This document shows positions 34,400 through 43,106 of a DNA stretch of 50,651 nt, in pieces. Each line of letters begins with the position of its first letter. Positions within the stretch are counted from its first letter, which is position 1. A model generated the notes under the pieces. It saw only the letters and a program-made list of their open reading frames with translations. It ran no database searches and was not told where the DNA came from. Origin of the DNA: UBA3076 sp964646435 (GTDB lineage: Bacteria > Desulfobacterota > Dissulfuribacteria > Dissulfuribacterales > UBA3076); the NCBI GenBank assembly GCA_964646435.1, contig CAZYEJ010000011.1, forward strand, positions 1-50,651, written 5' to 3'. The translations under genes and the position numbers were made by a program.

Positions 34400-34636
34400 A
34401 TGAGTATAGATACCAAGATGGTTGATATCATTGCGAGCCAGCTTAGCGTTGCCAAGGAAAAGGTGGTGCCGAAAGCATCCTTTGTGGATGACCTTGGAGC
34501 GGATTCTTTGGACCTTGTGGAGCTGGTCATGGCCATGGAAGAGGAATTTGATATGGAAATAGCGGATGAGGATGCGGAAAAGATGCAAACGGTCCAGGAT
34601 GCCATTAACTTTGTCAAAGAACATGGAGAAAAGTGA
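34400..34636 (+). CDS. acpP: Acyl carrier protein
   Basis: 78 residues. Acidic four-helix protein with Ser36 in GADSLDLVEL, the 4'-phosphopantetheine attachment site. ATG 34400 has AGGGAGGA 5 nt upstream, a strong ribosome site that fits the high expression expected for ACP. Classical fabG-acpP-fabF order. Confidence 0.98.
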   Translation: MSIDTKMVDIIASQLSVAKEKVVPKASFVDDLGADSLDLVELVMAMEEEFDMEIADEDAEKMQTVQDAINFVKEHGEK

Positions 34637-34681
34637 ACCATAAAAGGCACTGGTAATTAAAGGTCAACATAATATAGCGAC

Positions 34682-35935
34682 ATGATAAATCAAAATCAGA
34701 ACCGGAGGGTAGTAGTAACAGGTCTTGGTCTTCTTTGTCCCGTGGGTATCGGGGTTGAGGCCAGCTGGGCGAATCTGATAGCTGGAAAGTCCGGCATAGG
34801 TCCTGTTACCCGTTTTGATATAAAAGGCTATCCTTCCCGGATTGCCGGAGAGGTGAAGGGCTTTGAACCGGTTGATTTTATGCCGGAGAAGCTGGTTAAA
34901 CGGGTAGATCCTTTTGTAAGACTGGGTGTGGCGGCGGCCCTAATGGCCGTTGAAGACGCTGATCTCAAAATCCCGAAGGACAAGGCCTCAAGAACCGGTG
35001 TTATTACCGGATGTGGCCTTGGGGGGCTAGGATCAATTGAGCACTTCAGGGATATCCTTGTGAATAAGGGCCCCAGACGCGTGAGTCCGTTCTTTATTCC
35101 CATGGCCATACCTAACATGGCCTCCGGCCAAATCTCAATAATGTGCGGAGCAAAAGGTCCCAATACTGTAGTATGCACTGCCTGCGCAGCAGGTAGCCAC
35201 GCCATAGGAGACGCTTTTAAGATAATTCAGAGAGGTGCGGCCGATGTGATGATATGCGGTGGTACTGAATCAGTTATAACACAACTGGCATTTGCTGGTT
35301 TTGGCAATATGAAGGCCCTCTCTACAAGGAATGAAAGACCTGAACAGGCCTCAAGACCCTTTGATAAGGACCGCGACGGATTTATAATCGGCGAGGGTGC
35401 AGGTATCCTGGTCATTGAGGATATGAATCATGCCCTGGAAAGGGGCGCCGATATCCGGGCAGAAATAGTTGGATATGGGCTTACCGGAGACGCCTATCAT
35501 ATTACAGCTTCACCCGAGGATGGAGATGGTGGTGCAAGGTGTATGTCCATGGCCCTTGAGGACGCAGGGCTCAACTATCAGGACATAGATTACATAAATG
35601 CCCATGGTACCAGTACTCAGATTAATGATCTATGTGAAACAAGGGCTATAAAGACGGTCTTCAAGGACAGGGCAAAAGAGATACCTGTGAGTTCCACCAA
35701 ATCCATGACAGGGCACCTGTTGGGAGGTACCGGAGGGGTTGAGGCGATCTTTTGCGTAAAGACCATCGAAGACGGGATTATCCCCCCAACCATCAACTAT
35801 CAGACCCCGGACCCGGAATGCGACCTTGACTATGTGCCGAATAAGGCAAGGAGCCAGCCCGTTGATGTGGTTATGTCCAATTCTTTTGGGTTCGGCGGGA
35901 CTAATGCCGTACTGATCTTCCGCAAGTACCGGTAA
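34682..35935 (+). CDS. fabF: 3-oxoacyl-ACP synthase II
   Basis: 417 residues. Catalytic triad Cys168 (CTACAAGSHA), His in NAHGTSTQINDLCET near 308 and His in STKSMTGHLLGG near 345. It elongates acyl-ACP with malonyl-ACP. It lies 45 nt after acpP. Confidence 0.98.
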   Translation: MINQNQNRRVVVTGLGLLCPVGIGVEASWANLIAGKSGIGPVTRFDIKGYPSRIAGEVKGFEPVDFMPEKLVKRVDPFVRLGVAAALMAVEDADLKIPKDKASRTGVITGCGLGGLGSIEHFRDILVNKGPRRVSPFFIPMAIPNMASGQISIMCGAKGPNTVVCTACAAGSHAIGDAFKIIQRGAADVMICGGTESVITQLAFAGFGNMKALSTRNERPEQASRPFDKDRDGFIIGEGAGILVIEDMNHALERGADIRAEIVGYGLTGDAYHITASPEDGDGGARCMSMALEDAGLNYQDIDYINAHGTSTQINDLCETRAIKTVFKDRAKEIPVSSTKSMTGHLLGGTGGVEAIFCVKTIEDGIIPPTINYQTPDPECDLDYVPNKARSQPVDVVMSNSFGFGGTNAVLIFRKYR

Positions 35936-35944
35936 GACATATAT

Positions 35945-35960
35945 TTAACCGTTCACAGGG
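35945..35960. repeat. Solo GTRANCGNTTAC-type motif before rpiB
   Basis: TTAACCGTTCACAGGG between fabF and rpiB, matching the outer end of the GTAAGCG elements, including the AGGG that follows the palindrome. Confidence 0.5.
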
Positions 35961-35973
35961 AATAAATAATTAC

Positions 35974-36408
35974 ATGAAGATAGCTATCGGTTCGGATCAC
36001 GGTGGATTTGAACTAAAAGAAAAGATACATAGTTTACTTATAGAACTTGGACATGATGTCCGAGATCTGGGCTGTTACTCTCCGGATCCGGTCGACTATC
36101 CGATACAGGGCCGTGAGGTTGCAAAGTCCGTGGCATCCGGTCAGTATGAAAGGGGGGTCCTGATCTGTGGAACCGGCATGGGCATGTCCATAGTAGCCAA
36201 TCGCATACCAGGTGTAAGGGCTACCCTATGCCATGATCTTTTCACCGCCGAGATGAGCCGGGAACACAACGATTCAAACATACTCTGCATGGGTGGAAGG
36301 GTAGTAGATCCCGGACTTGCTGAAGAGATGGTCAAGCTGTGGCTTATGACTCCTTTCAAAGGCGGACGTCACAGTCGCAGGATCAATATGATTGACTCAT
36401 TGGAGTAA
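35974..36408 (+). CDS. rpiB: Ribose-5-phosphate isomerase B
   Basis: 144 residues. It has GSDHGGFELK at 7-16 (catalytic His/Asp region) and the anion loop CGTGMGMSIVANR near 67. It interconverts ribose-5-phosphate and ribulose-5-phosphate. Its stop is 4 nt before the glyA ATG. The order rpiB-glyA-dCMP deaminase is typical of this lineage type. Confidence 0.96.
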   Translation: MKIAIGSDHGGFELKEKIHSLLIELGHDVRDLGCYSPDPVDYPIQGREVAKSVASGQYERGVLICGTGMGMSIVANRIPGVRATLCHDLFTAEMSREHNDSNILCMGGRVVDPGLAEEMVKLWLMTPFKGGRHSRRINMIDSLE

Positions 36409-36412
36409 GAAA

Positions 36413-37675
36413 ATGATCCATTTGAAACGCACTGATCCTGAGATTTTTCAGGCCTTCAGGGCCGAAATAGAACGGCAGACAGAGCAGCTTGAGATGATAG
36501 CCTCGGAAAACTTCGTGAGCGAGGCGGTCATGCAGGCAGAAGGCAGTGTCTTCATGAACAAGTACGCCGAAGGCTACCCTGGGAGAAGATACTATGGCGG
36601 ATGCGAGAACATGGACGTGGTTGAGAAGCTTGCCATTGACCGCCTGAACCAGCTCTTCGGATCAAAGTATGCCAACGTACAGCCCCACTCAGGTACTCAG
36701 GCAAACATGGCAGTATATTTTGCCGTTCTCAACCTGGGTGACTCCATCCTGTCCATGGATTTGGCACATGGAGGACATCTCTCCCATGGTCTGCCGGCTA
36801 GTTTTTCAGGACGGTTTTTCAAGATTGCTCACTATGGCGTAAGCCGGGAGACCGAAGCCATAGATTATGACCAGGTTGCAGAAATTGCCGAAAAACACCG
36901 GCCTAAGCTCATTATTGCCGGAGCAAGCGCCTATCCCCGCATCCTGGATTTTGCAACATTTAGAAGGATAGCCGACGAAGTTGGGGCCTATCTCATGGTA
37001 GACATGGCCCATATAGCCGGACTTGTGGCATCAGGGGTTCATCCATCCCCAGTCCCATTTGCAGACTTTATTACCTCCACGACACACAAGACTATGAGAG
37101 GTCCCAGGGGCGGAATCATATTAGCCATGGAAAAGTATTCCCGATCCTTGAACAGCCAGATCTTTCCTGGTATTCAGGGAGGTCCTTTGATGCACGTAAT
37201 TGCCGCAAAGGCCGTAGCCTTTAAAGAGGCACAGAGAGACGATTTTAAAATATACCAGCAGCAGATTGTTTCAAACGCAAAAACCCTTGCAAAGACCTTG
37301 CAGGACCGAGGATTTCGCCTGGTCTCAGGGGGCACGGATAATCACCTGTTACTTGTGGATCTTTCAGACAAGGGCCTTACAGGAGCAAAGGCAGAAAAGA
37401 TACTGGAGCGGGCCGGTATCACGGTAAACAAAAACACTATTCCCTTTGATACCCGGTCCCCGAGTGTTACCAGTGGCATCCGGATCGGGACCCCTGGAGC
37501 AACTACGAGAGGGCTCAAAGAGCAAGAGATGGAAGAAGTAGGTAACTACATCTCAGAACTCTTGAACCAACCTGAAGACGACAAGTTGATCGGAGATATT
37601 AAAATGAAGATCCGGTCCCTGTGCGAGAAATTTCCGCTATATTCCGAACGTCTGGCACGATATGATATCGGCTGA
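36413..37675 (+). CDS. glyA: Serine hydroxymethyltransferase
   Basis: 420 residues from ATG 36413. It has the N-terminal SENFVSEAVMQAEGS, NVQPHSGTQANMAVY near 95, DMAHIAGLVASG near 200, and PLP-lysine motif TTSTHKTMRGPRGG near 225. It makes glycine and 5,10-methylene-tetrahydrofolate from serine, the one-carbon unit also needed by purine and dTMP synthesis. GGAGTAAGAAA precedes the start. Confidence 0.98.
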   Translation: MIHLKRTDPEIFQAFRAEIERQTEQLEMIASENFVSEAVMQAEGSVFMNKYAEGYPGRRYYGGCENMDVVEKLAIDRLNQLFGSKYANVQPHSGTQANMAVYFAVLNLGDSILSMDLAHGGHLSHGLPASFSGRFFKIAHYGVSRETEAIDYDQVAEIAEKHRPKLIIAGASAYPRILDFATFRRIADEVGAYLMVDMAHIAGLVASGVHPSPVPFADFITSTTHKTMRGPRGGIILAMEKYSRSLNSQIFPGIQGGPLMHVIAAKAVAFKEAQRDDFKIYQQQIVSNAKTLAKTLQDRGFRLVSGGTDNHLLLVDLSDKGLTGAKAEKILERAGITVNKNTIPFDTRSPSVTSGIRIGTPGATTRGLKEQEMEEVGNYISELLNQPEDDKLIGDIKMKIRSLCEKFPLYSERLARYDIG

Positions 37676-37685
37676 TTTAGGAAAT

Positions 37686-38156
37686 ATGGAAAAAGATATC
37701 AAAAATACCAGGCCATCATGGGATGCCTACTTCATGTCCATTGCCCACCTGGTTGCCCAGAGGTCCACGTGCCTGCGCCGTAAAGTAGGGGCAATTCTTG
37801 TAAAAAATCGTCGTATCCTGGCAACAGGCTATAACGGAGCGCCGACTGGCTTGAGACACTGTCTTGAAATAGGTTGCCTGAGGGAAAAACTCAAGGTCCC
37901 TTCGGGTGAGAGGCACGAACTCTGCAGAGGGCTCCATGCTGAACAGAATGTAATTATTCAAGCTGCATACCATGGGATTTCCGTAGCCGACTCGATTCTG
38001 TACTGCACTAACCTGCCCTGTATTATATGCACAAAGATGCTGATAAATGCCGGCATTCAGGCCATCTATTACGCAGAAGGCTATGCAGATCCCATGTCCC
38101 GTGATATGTTGGCAGAGGCCGGAATAGATCTCATAGAATTCAAGGAAACTAATTAA
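37686..38156 (+). CDS. dCMP/cytidine deaminase family protein
   Basis: 156 residues from ATG 37686; an overlapping upstream ATG in glyA is possible. Zinc deaminase motifs are GLHAEQNVIIQA (His/Glu) and CTNLPCIICTKML (two Cys), with TGYNGAPTGLRHC near 48 as in ComEB/dCMP deaminases. It provides dUMP for dTMP synthesis, fitting its place after glyA. It overlaps or abuts the glyA stop within 11 nt. An accessory island follows it where nrdR would be expected. Confidence 0.93.
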   Translation: MEKDIKNTRPSWDAYFMSIAHLVAQRSTCLRRKVGAILVKNRRILATGYNGAPTGLRHCLEIGCLREKLKVPSGERHELCRGLHAEQNVIIQAAYHGISVADSILYCTNLPCIICTKMLINAGIQAIYYAEGYADPMSRDMLAEAGIDLIEFKETN

Positions 38157-38358
38157 ATATTATCAAAAATTTACAAACTCTATTAGTAACTTCTCAATGA
38201 GCCTGGTCTCGACTACCTTTGGTTCAATCAGAGATGAATCCTCACAACTCTTCTCTCGGGAGCCTTGAAGTTATCCGACAAACCAATACTGCTGACTTCG
38301 TCAGCTTCTGCTACCTGAAGCACCGCGCCGGAGCCAAGCTCAGGACGATATTGGACTT

Positions 38359-38706
38359 TTACTTTTGTGTCTTTTTTGCAGCTATCTGCTCAGCAACCAT
38401 TTGCTCCCTGACCAGTCGAAGAAATTCTTCGACTGCATTTTCGGAATCATCCGGCAGAAAACTTTCAGTAACATTTAGCTGGCTGCCATCATGACAATGT
38501 TTGGGAAAGGTTGAGACATTTCGCCATTTCTTATGAGGAGCGTTGTCATGACGGTATATAGCATCTCTAATATTTCGTTGTTCCCAGTGGTATGAATAGC
38601 TGCCATCAGATGAATACCAGATATCTACAAAAATATTGTCAATTAAACAAAGCCGCAGCTTGCGAATTCGACCGGCTGTTCCCTGGATTAATTCAGCAGA
38701 CTTCAA
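38359..38706 (-). CDS. TumE/DUF6516-like toxin, start codon unclear
   Basis: 115 residues from TTG 38706. The blocks RKLRLCLIDNIFVDIWYS, YSYHWEQR, IYRHDNAPHKKW and the C-terminal helix ENAVEEFLRLVREQM fit the DUF6516/TumE toxin family. Family-like sequence continues upstream in frame (EYYKRIKENVERKF to 38746), but no ATG, GTG or TTG exists between there and a stop near the antitoxin end. The gene has therefore lost its start, uses TTG with an N-terminal truncation, or starts at an odd codon. It lies just downstream of its putative antitoxin. Confidence 0.6.
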   Translation of the reverse strand: MKSAELIQGTAGRIRKLRLCLIDNIFVDIWYSSDGSYSYHWEQRNIRDAIYRHDNAPHKKWRNVSTFPKHCHDGSQLNVTESFLPDDSENAVEEFLRLVREQMVAEQIAAKKTQK

Positions 38707-38746
38707 AATATCAGAAAATTTACGCTCAACATTTTCTTTTATTCGC

Positions 38747-39031
38747 TTATAATATTCTGATTACATTTTCTATTTCTTTAATTTCCTGTTCAATATTTTT
38801 AACTTCAATTAAATCTTCCCATCCAGGATGTTCCGGCGCATCGCCTTCTGCAACCTTCTGATTTAATTCTTCTACGTTTGAAGTCCGGTATCTGGACAGA
38901 ATTTCAAAACGTTCTATCTGAAGCAATCGTTTTTTTTCCCTGAGATTTGTAATTACGCCAGAACGAATAAACTCTTCAGCAGATACAGCATATTTTTCGG
39001 ATATTTTTTCTACCTGAGAAAGAGCGCTCAT
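38747..39031 (-). CDS. Putative antitoxin partner of the TumE-like gene
   Basis: 94 residues, mostly helical. It has SAEEFIRSGVITNLREKKRLLQIE, then EELNQKVAEGDAPEHPGWEDLIEVKNIEQEIKEIENV. I recognise the EHPxWEDLIEWxN-type ending from proteins encoded beside DUF6516 toxins, but have no family name. No DNA-binding motif is evident. A strong ribosome site AAAGGAGG precedes ATG 39031. Its end overlaps the reading frame of the toxin. Confidence 0.6.
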   Translation of the reverse strand: MSALSQVEKISEKYAVSAEEFIRSGVITNLREKKRLLQIERFEILSRYRTSNVEELNQKVAEGDAPEHPGWEDLIEVKNIEQEIKEIENVIRIL

Positions 39032-39065
39032 AAAACCTCCTTTCCCGAATAAAGGTGATATTTTA

Positions 39066-39680
39066 AGTGGTGAGCGGAGGATGTATTTACATATTTATTA
39101 TAATGCCGCTCAAGCTGTAGATGACGAAAGAAAATTTCATAAAATGTTGCGCACACTTCACGAGGAACTGGAGAGTGGCAAACGCAATCCGAATAATGAA
39201 AAGAAATACGAAAAGTATTTTACCATTAAAACAACTCCAATTCGTGGAATCCAAGTGATCGCCAAAGATGATGCTATCGAGAAAGCCAAACAAAGCTACG
39301 GTTATTTTGTTCTTCTTAGCAACGTTGTAAAAGATCCAATTAAAGCACTTGAAATTTACCGTAATAAAGATCTTGTTGAGAAGGCTTTTTGTGATCTCAA
39401 AGATCGTTTGGGATTCAATCGTCCGGCTGTTTCATCAGATATGAGTCTTGACGGAAAATTATTTGTAGAATTTATAGCTCTAATTTACCTATCTTACATA
39501 AAAAAACAAATGAAGGATGGTAGACTTTTCAAAAAATACACGATGCAAAGTCTTCTGGACGAATTTGATATTATCGAATGTTACGAACAGCCGGGACGAG
39601 CTTTACGTGTCGCGGAGATGACCAAAAATCAAACCGATCTTTATAGGGATATGGGGGTTGAGCCGCCATCCTCGTTATAA
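39066..39680 (+). pseudogene. IS1634-family (IS4 superfamily) transposase C-terminal remnant
   Basis: The frame is open from about 39066 and contains FVLLSNVVKDPIKALEIYRNKDLVEKAFCDLK, the Y-(2)-R-(3)-E-(6)-K-like signature with the last catalytic Glu of IS4-type DDE transposases, then FNRPAVSSD and FVEFIALIYLSYI. Only about the last 200 residues of a ~550-residue protein remain; the N-terminal half is missing at a junction beside the antitoxin gene. No inverted repeats were identified. Confidence 0.85.
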
Positions 39681-39726
39681 TGAACCGGGAATGCAGGATT
39701 CATACTGAATGCTGTAAAAATTTTTG

Positions 39727-39849
39727 TCAGGCAAAATATGCGTCTCGAACTGCATTCTGATACCTGCCCGATTTAAGGTTGTCCCGTGCTGACGCAAGGT
39801 CTTCTCCGGCCTTTTCTATCCAATAGTCGATAATGATTTGTTGGCTCAT
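39727..39849 (-). pseudogene. HEPN-domain protein, truncated
   Basis: From ATG 39849 the frame reads MSQQIIIDYWIEKAGEDLAS then ARDNLKSGRYQNAVRDAYFA before TGA. This is the first 40 residues of a HEPN domain protein (usually ~120-130), the toxin half of HEPN/MNT pairs. It ends in A+T-rich sequence and the rest is gone. The start overlaps the end of the MNT gene (TTATGAG). Confidence 0.75.
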
Positions 39850-40169
39850 AACACGACAGCCCTATCTCGTGAGATTTCCTGGTAAACAGGAAACTCCTTG
39901 AATATACCATTCTTCCACTCAGCAACGAATGTGAACAAGGGGCTGAAGATAACATCATATTTCATGCCAATATCGAATAGGGGCACCAACGATGGCTTTT
40001 TCCTCTTTCCAATGCAACAACCGGGAGGCGACCACAAGCAGATCGATATCCGAATGCTCGTCATAGTCCCCGCGGGCCTTTGACCCAAACAGAATAACTT
40101 TGGTTACGGAAAATTCACTTTTCAGCTGGTGGAGAGTTTGTTTGCGCTTTTTCTATTCTCTGCTGTCAT
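39846..40169 (-). pseudogene. Minimal nucleotidyltransferase (MNT) antitoxin, frameshifted
   Basis: One frame gives VTKVILFGSKARGDYDEHSD then IDLLVVASRLLHWKEEKAIV, the MNT motif GSxxRGxxxxxSDIDLLV. The frame then changes, and the +1 frame continues PLFDIGMKYDVIFSPLFTFV to a stop overlapping the HEPN start. The plausible ATG (40169) is also out of frame with the motif. At least two frameshifts make this a decayed MNT gene of a HEPN/MNT toxin-antitoxin pair (MNT AMPylates and silences HEPN in known systems). Confidence 0.75.
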
Positions 40170-40838
40170 GATGAAACCTTTCTCAGACAAACACATCAGG
40201 ACCTAATAGGCTGGCGATTTTCCAAGGACATGTATGATCTTTTTCCGTACCTGCCAGTAATCGAGCTGTCAGTCTTCAACCAATCGCAGTAATCCCCAAT
40301 GATATACTCTGGGGCGCAGCAGGGCAAATCGTCCGCCTGACTCGCTTTGATTTTATTTGCTGCTGCAAGGGAAACAAACACTTTTGAGAAATGCCTCTAA
40401 CGGATATCAAGCAAAAATGAATTTATAAATCTTTGTCTCCTCAATCTCGGGCCCTATTGAGGTCGGTGGCGGCCGCACATACTTTCGCCCACAAATTAGA
40501 ATTACCAATCAATGGCTTAAGGATCAAGATATTCTCTTTCTGTTAAGCCCAGCTTCCGATGTTTACTTTCTTATTCCAGGGGATTATAAAGAAATCGCTA
40601 GAGATGAGGTTACTTCTACCTGTGGCCTCAGCCTGGCCCTGGGATTTTGGATTGCCTCATCTCAATAAAGATGGTGCTTATGGCCAAGAAAAGGGGGTAT
40701 ACATGGAGAAAATCCTGTCTGACCCTGACTTGAAGTTAGACATCACACATCCATAAGAATAAAATCATGTTCATCATGTCAGAAAAGTCCCGCCATAGGC
40801 GGCTAATTTAACTTAATCACTCAACCGGTTAAAATCCA
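40170..40838. other. Non-coding or decayed stretch before nrdR
   Basis: No recognised gene. A plus-strand frame is open from 40429 to 40668 (79 codons; includes YFRPQIRITNQWLKDQDILF) and another runs at 40559-40756, but neither has a start context nor a family I know, so they look like remnants of a lost gene. The 80 bp before nrdR contain no FMN-riboswitch-like sequence. Confidence 0.5.
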
Positions 40839-41312
40839 ATGAAGTGTCCATTCTGCAGTTCTTCAGAGAGTAAAGTTGTTGACTCCAGATCCAGCCAGGA
40901 CAGCAGGGCCATCCGTCGACGCAGGGAATGCCTGTCTTGTCATGAGCGTTTTACTACCTATGAGAGGATTGAAGAATTTCATCCCATGGTGGTCAAAAAG
41001 GATGGAAGACGTGAATTTTTTGACCGGAATAAGATTGTTGAGGGGATAGTAAAGGCCTGTGAAAAGAGGCCGGTGAGTATGGACGAAGTGGATGCCTTTG
41101 TCAGCGATCTTGAAAAAGAAATTCAAGATAGAGGGGAAAGGGAGTTGGATAGCAAATTCTTGGGAGAACGTGTTATGTCTCAATTGAGGGCATGGGACGA
41201 TGTGGCTTACGTGCGTTTTGCCTCCGTATACAAGCACTTTAAGGATCTCAATGAATTCATGGATCAACTGCAGGAATTGCTGAACGAAAGTTCCCGCAAT
41301 AAAGATTCTTAA
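40839..41312 (+). CDS. nrdR: Transcriptional repressor NrdR
   Basis: 157 residues. The N-terminal zinc ribbon has Cys3, Cys6, Cys31 and Cys34 (MKCPFC, CLSCH). An ATP-cone domain spans about 48-138 (VVKKDGRREFFDRNKI). NrdR senses ATP/dATP and represses ribonucleotide reductase genes. It abuts ribD (next base), and nrdR-ribD linkage is widely conserved. No NrdR-box pair was identified in its own upstream region. Confidence 0.97.
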   Translation: MKCPFCSSSESKVVDSRSSQDSRAIRRRRECLSCHERFTTYERIEEFHPMVVKKDGRREFFDRNKIVEGIVKACEKRPVSMDEVDAFVSDLEKEIQDRGERELDSKFLGERVMSQLRAWDDVAYVRFASVYKHFKDLNEFMDQLQELLNESSRNKDS

Positions 41313-42452
41313 ATGTGGTCCGGTGAAAATAAAAGGTTTATGCGTAGGGCCCTTAGACTTGGTGAGAAGGGCCTTGGGTATACCACCCCAAACCCTGCCG
41401 TAGGCGCGGTTGTGGCCCGGCAAGGCGTGATTCTGGGAGAAGGCTGGCACCAGAAGGCCGGCACACCCCATGCTGAAGTCCATGCCCTGAGGGCCGCCGG
41501 AGATGCGGCCAAAGGGGCTGATCTGTATGTAACCCTGGAACCCTGCAACCACACCGGCCGGACACCGCCTTGTACACATGCCATACTGCAGGCAGGTATC
41601 AGAAAGGTCGTAATCGGGACGCTTGACCCAAATCCGAAGGTGGCTGGAGGCGGATCAGAGTTTCTGCGGGACAAGGGCATTGAAGTCGAGACAGGGTGTC
41701 TGAGAGATGAGTGCCGCCTTTTGATTGCCCCCTTTACTAAACACATATTGACCGGTATGCCATGGGTCAGATCCAAGGTGGCATGCAGCCTGGACGGCAG
41801 GACTGCAACCCGCACAGGTCACTCCAAGTGGATTACCAATCAGAAGGCACGCAGCTCGGGGCATTGCCTGAGGGAAATAAGTGACGCCATACTGGTCGGC
41901 AAAGGCACCATAGTGGCGGATGATCCACAGCTTACTTGCAGAAAGGGCAAAAAAACTGTTAAAGATCCCATCAGGGTGGTGCTGGACAGTGGACTGAGCG
42001 TTGATCCCTCCAGCCGGATATGCTGCCTGAAGTCCTCTGCACCTACTGTAATAATCGGGGTGGAAGGCAGATCCTCAGATGAACACAGGCAGGCCCTGGA
42101 GACATCCGGTACAAAGGTCTGGTTTACGCGGCCCGATGGGCAAGGCAGGGTAAACATTATGGATGTGCTCAGGATGCTGGGTGACTTTGGGGCGCAGTCC
42201 ATTCTGGTAGAAGGCGGTGCCACGGTCCACGGGGCATTCTGGGATCAGGCGTTTGTTGATGAGGCCTTTTTTTATTATGCTCCCATGGTAATCGGCGGAA
42301 AGGATGCACGGCCCGCAATAGGCGGTTCGGGAGCCGTGGACGTGGGAAGGGCAACAAGGCTGTCAAAGGTGCAACATCGCAAGATGGGCGATAATTGGCT
42401 GGTCCATGGTCTGATCACAAACATTGATTCCTTCTGGAGCGGACCACAATAA
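41313..42452 (+). CDS. ribD: Bifunctional riboflavin deaminase/reductase RibD
   Basis: 379 residues. The N-terminal deaminase has zinc motifs HAEVHALRAAG and EPCNHTGRTPPCTHAI (about 50-90). The C-terminal reductase (about 150-375) has VRSKVACSLDGRTA, DAILVGKGTIVADDPQLTCR and VEGGATVHGAF. It catalyses two successive steps in riboflavin synthesis after GTP cyclohydrolase II. A GTG-free ATG 41313 starts right after the nrdR stop; the ribE ATG follows its stop directly. Confidence 0.97.
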   Translation: MWSGENKRFMRRALRLGEKGLGYTTPNPAVGAVVARQGVILGEGWHQKAGTPHAEVHALRAAGDAAKGADLYVTLEPCNHTGRTPPCTHAILQAGIRKVVIGTLDPNPKVAGGGSEFLRDKGIEVETGCLRDECRLLIAPFTKHILTGMPWVRSKVACSLDGRTATRTGHSKWITNQKARSSGHCLREISDAILVGKGTIVADDPQLTCRKGKKTVKDPIRVVLDSGLSVDPSSRICCLKSSAPTVIIGVEGRSSDEHRQALETSGTKVWFTRPDGQGRVNIMDVLRMLGDFGAQSILVEGGATVHGAFWDQAFVDEAFFYYAPMVIGGKDARPAIGGSGAVDVGRATRLSKVQHRKMGDNWLVHGLITNIDSFWSGPQ

Positions 42453-43106
42453 ATGTTTACAGGGATAATCCAGGGCCTTGGGACCCTCAAGGATGTTCGT
42501 CAGGCAGGTCAGGGCCTGGTCCTTACTATTCATCCTGATTTTTCTATTAAAGATCCACAGGAGGGGGAAAGTATTGCTGTGAACGGAGTCTGCCTGACCG
42601 CCGTTACTATCTCCCATGATGTTTTTCGTGCGGAAGTTTCACCAGAGACCCTTTCAATGACTACATTGTCCGGGCTCAAAGTTGGAAGCCGTGTTAATCT
42701 TGAGCGGGCCCTCAGGCTCTCAGACCGTCTTGGCGGACATCTGGTAAGTGGTCATGTGGATGGAATAGGAGAAGTAATTAAAAAGGAGCATCTAAGCCAG
42801 TTCACTTTATTTACTATAGCTATCCCCAAGGACCTTGACCGGTACATTATTGAAAAAGGTTCGGTTGCAATTGACGGCATCAGCCTTACTGTAAACAGTT
42901 GTGGTAAGGGCCGTTTTTCCGTGGCCATCATCCCGCATACTGCCAAGTTCACTACTTTGGGTTTCAGAAAGAGGGGAGATAAAATCAATATTGAGGTAGA
43001 TCTCATTGGGAAGTATATTGAAAAATTACTTTTGGCCGGGCATATTAAACTAGAGAAACAGACCAATATTAATACGGAGTTTCTGGCACAGCATGGGTTT
43101 ATATAG
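42453..43106 (+). CDS. ribE: Riboflavin synthase (alpha chain)
   Basis: 217 residues in two similar barrels. MFTGIIQGLG starts the first; GESIAVNGVCLT and the second-barrel counterpart GSVAIDGISLTV mark the duplication, and GGHLVSGHVDGIG lies between them. It dismutates two 6,7-dimethyl-8-ribityllumazine to riboflavin. Its TAG stop merges with the hairpin of an A+T-rich repeat copy. Confidence 0.97.
   Translation: MFTGIIQGLGTLKDVRQAGQGLVLTIHPDFSIKDPQEGESIAVNGVCLTAVTISHDVFRAEVSPETLSMTTLSGLKVGSRVNLERALRLSDRLGGHLVSGHVDGIGEVIKKEHLSQFTLFTIAIPKDLDRYIIEKGSVAIDGISLTVNSCGKGRFSVAIIPHTAKFTTLGFRKRGDKINIEVDLIGKYIEKLLLAGHIKLEKQTNINTEFLAQHGFI

Noticed and set aside
39081..39680. Intact IS1634 element
   Set aside because: Only the C-terminal ~200 residues remain and no terminal inverted repeats or target duplication could be seen.
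40760..40838. FMN riboswitch upstream of the nrdR-rib genes
   Set aside because: The conserved AGGGGCAGGG and ACCGGCGGT-type blocks are absent here and also before ribBA and ribH.
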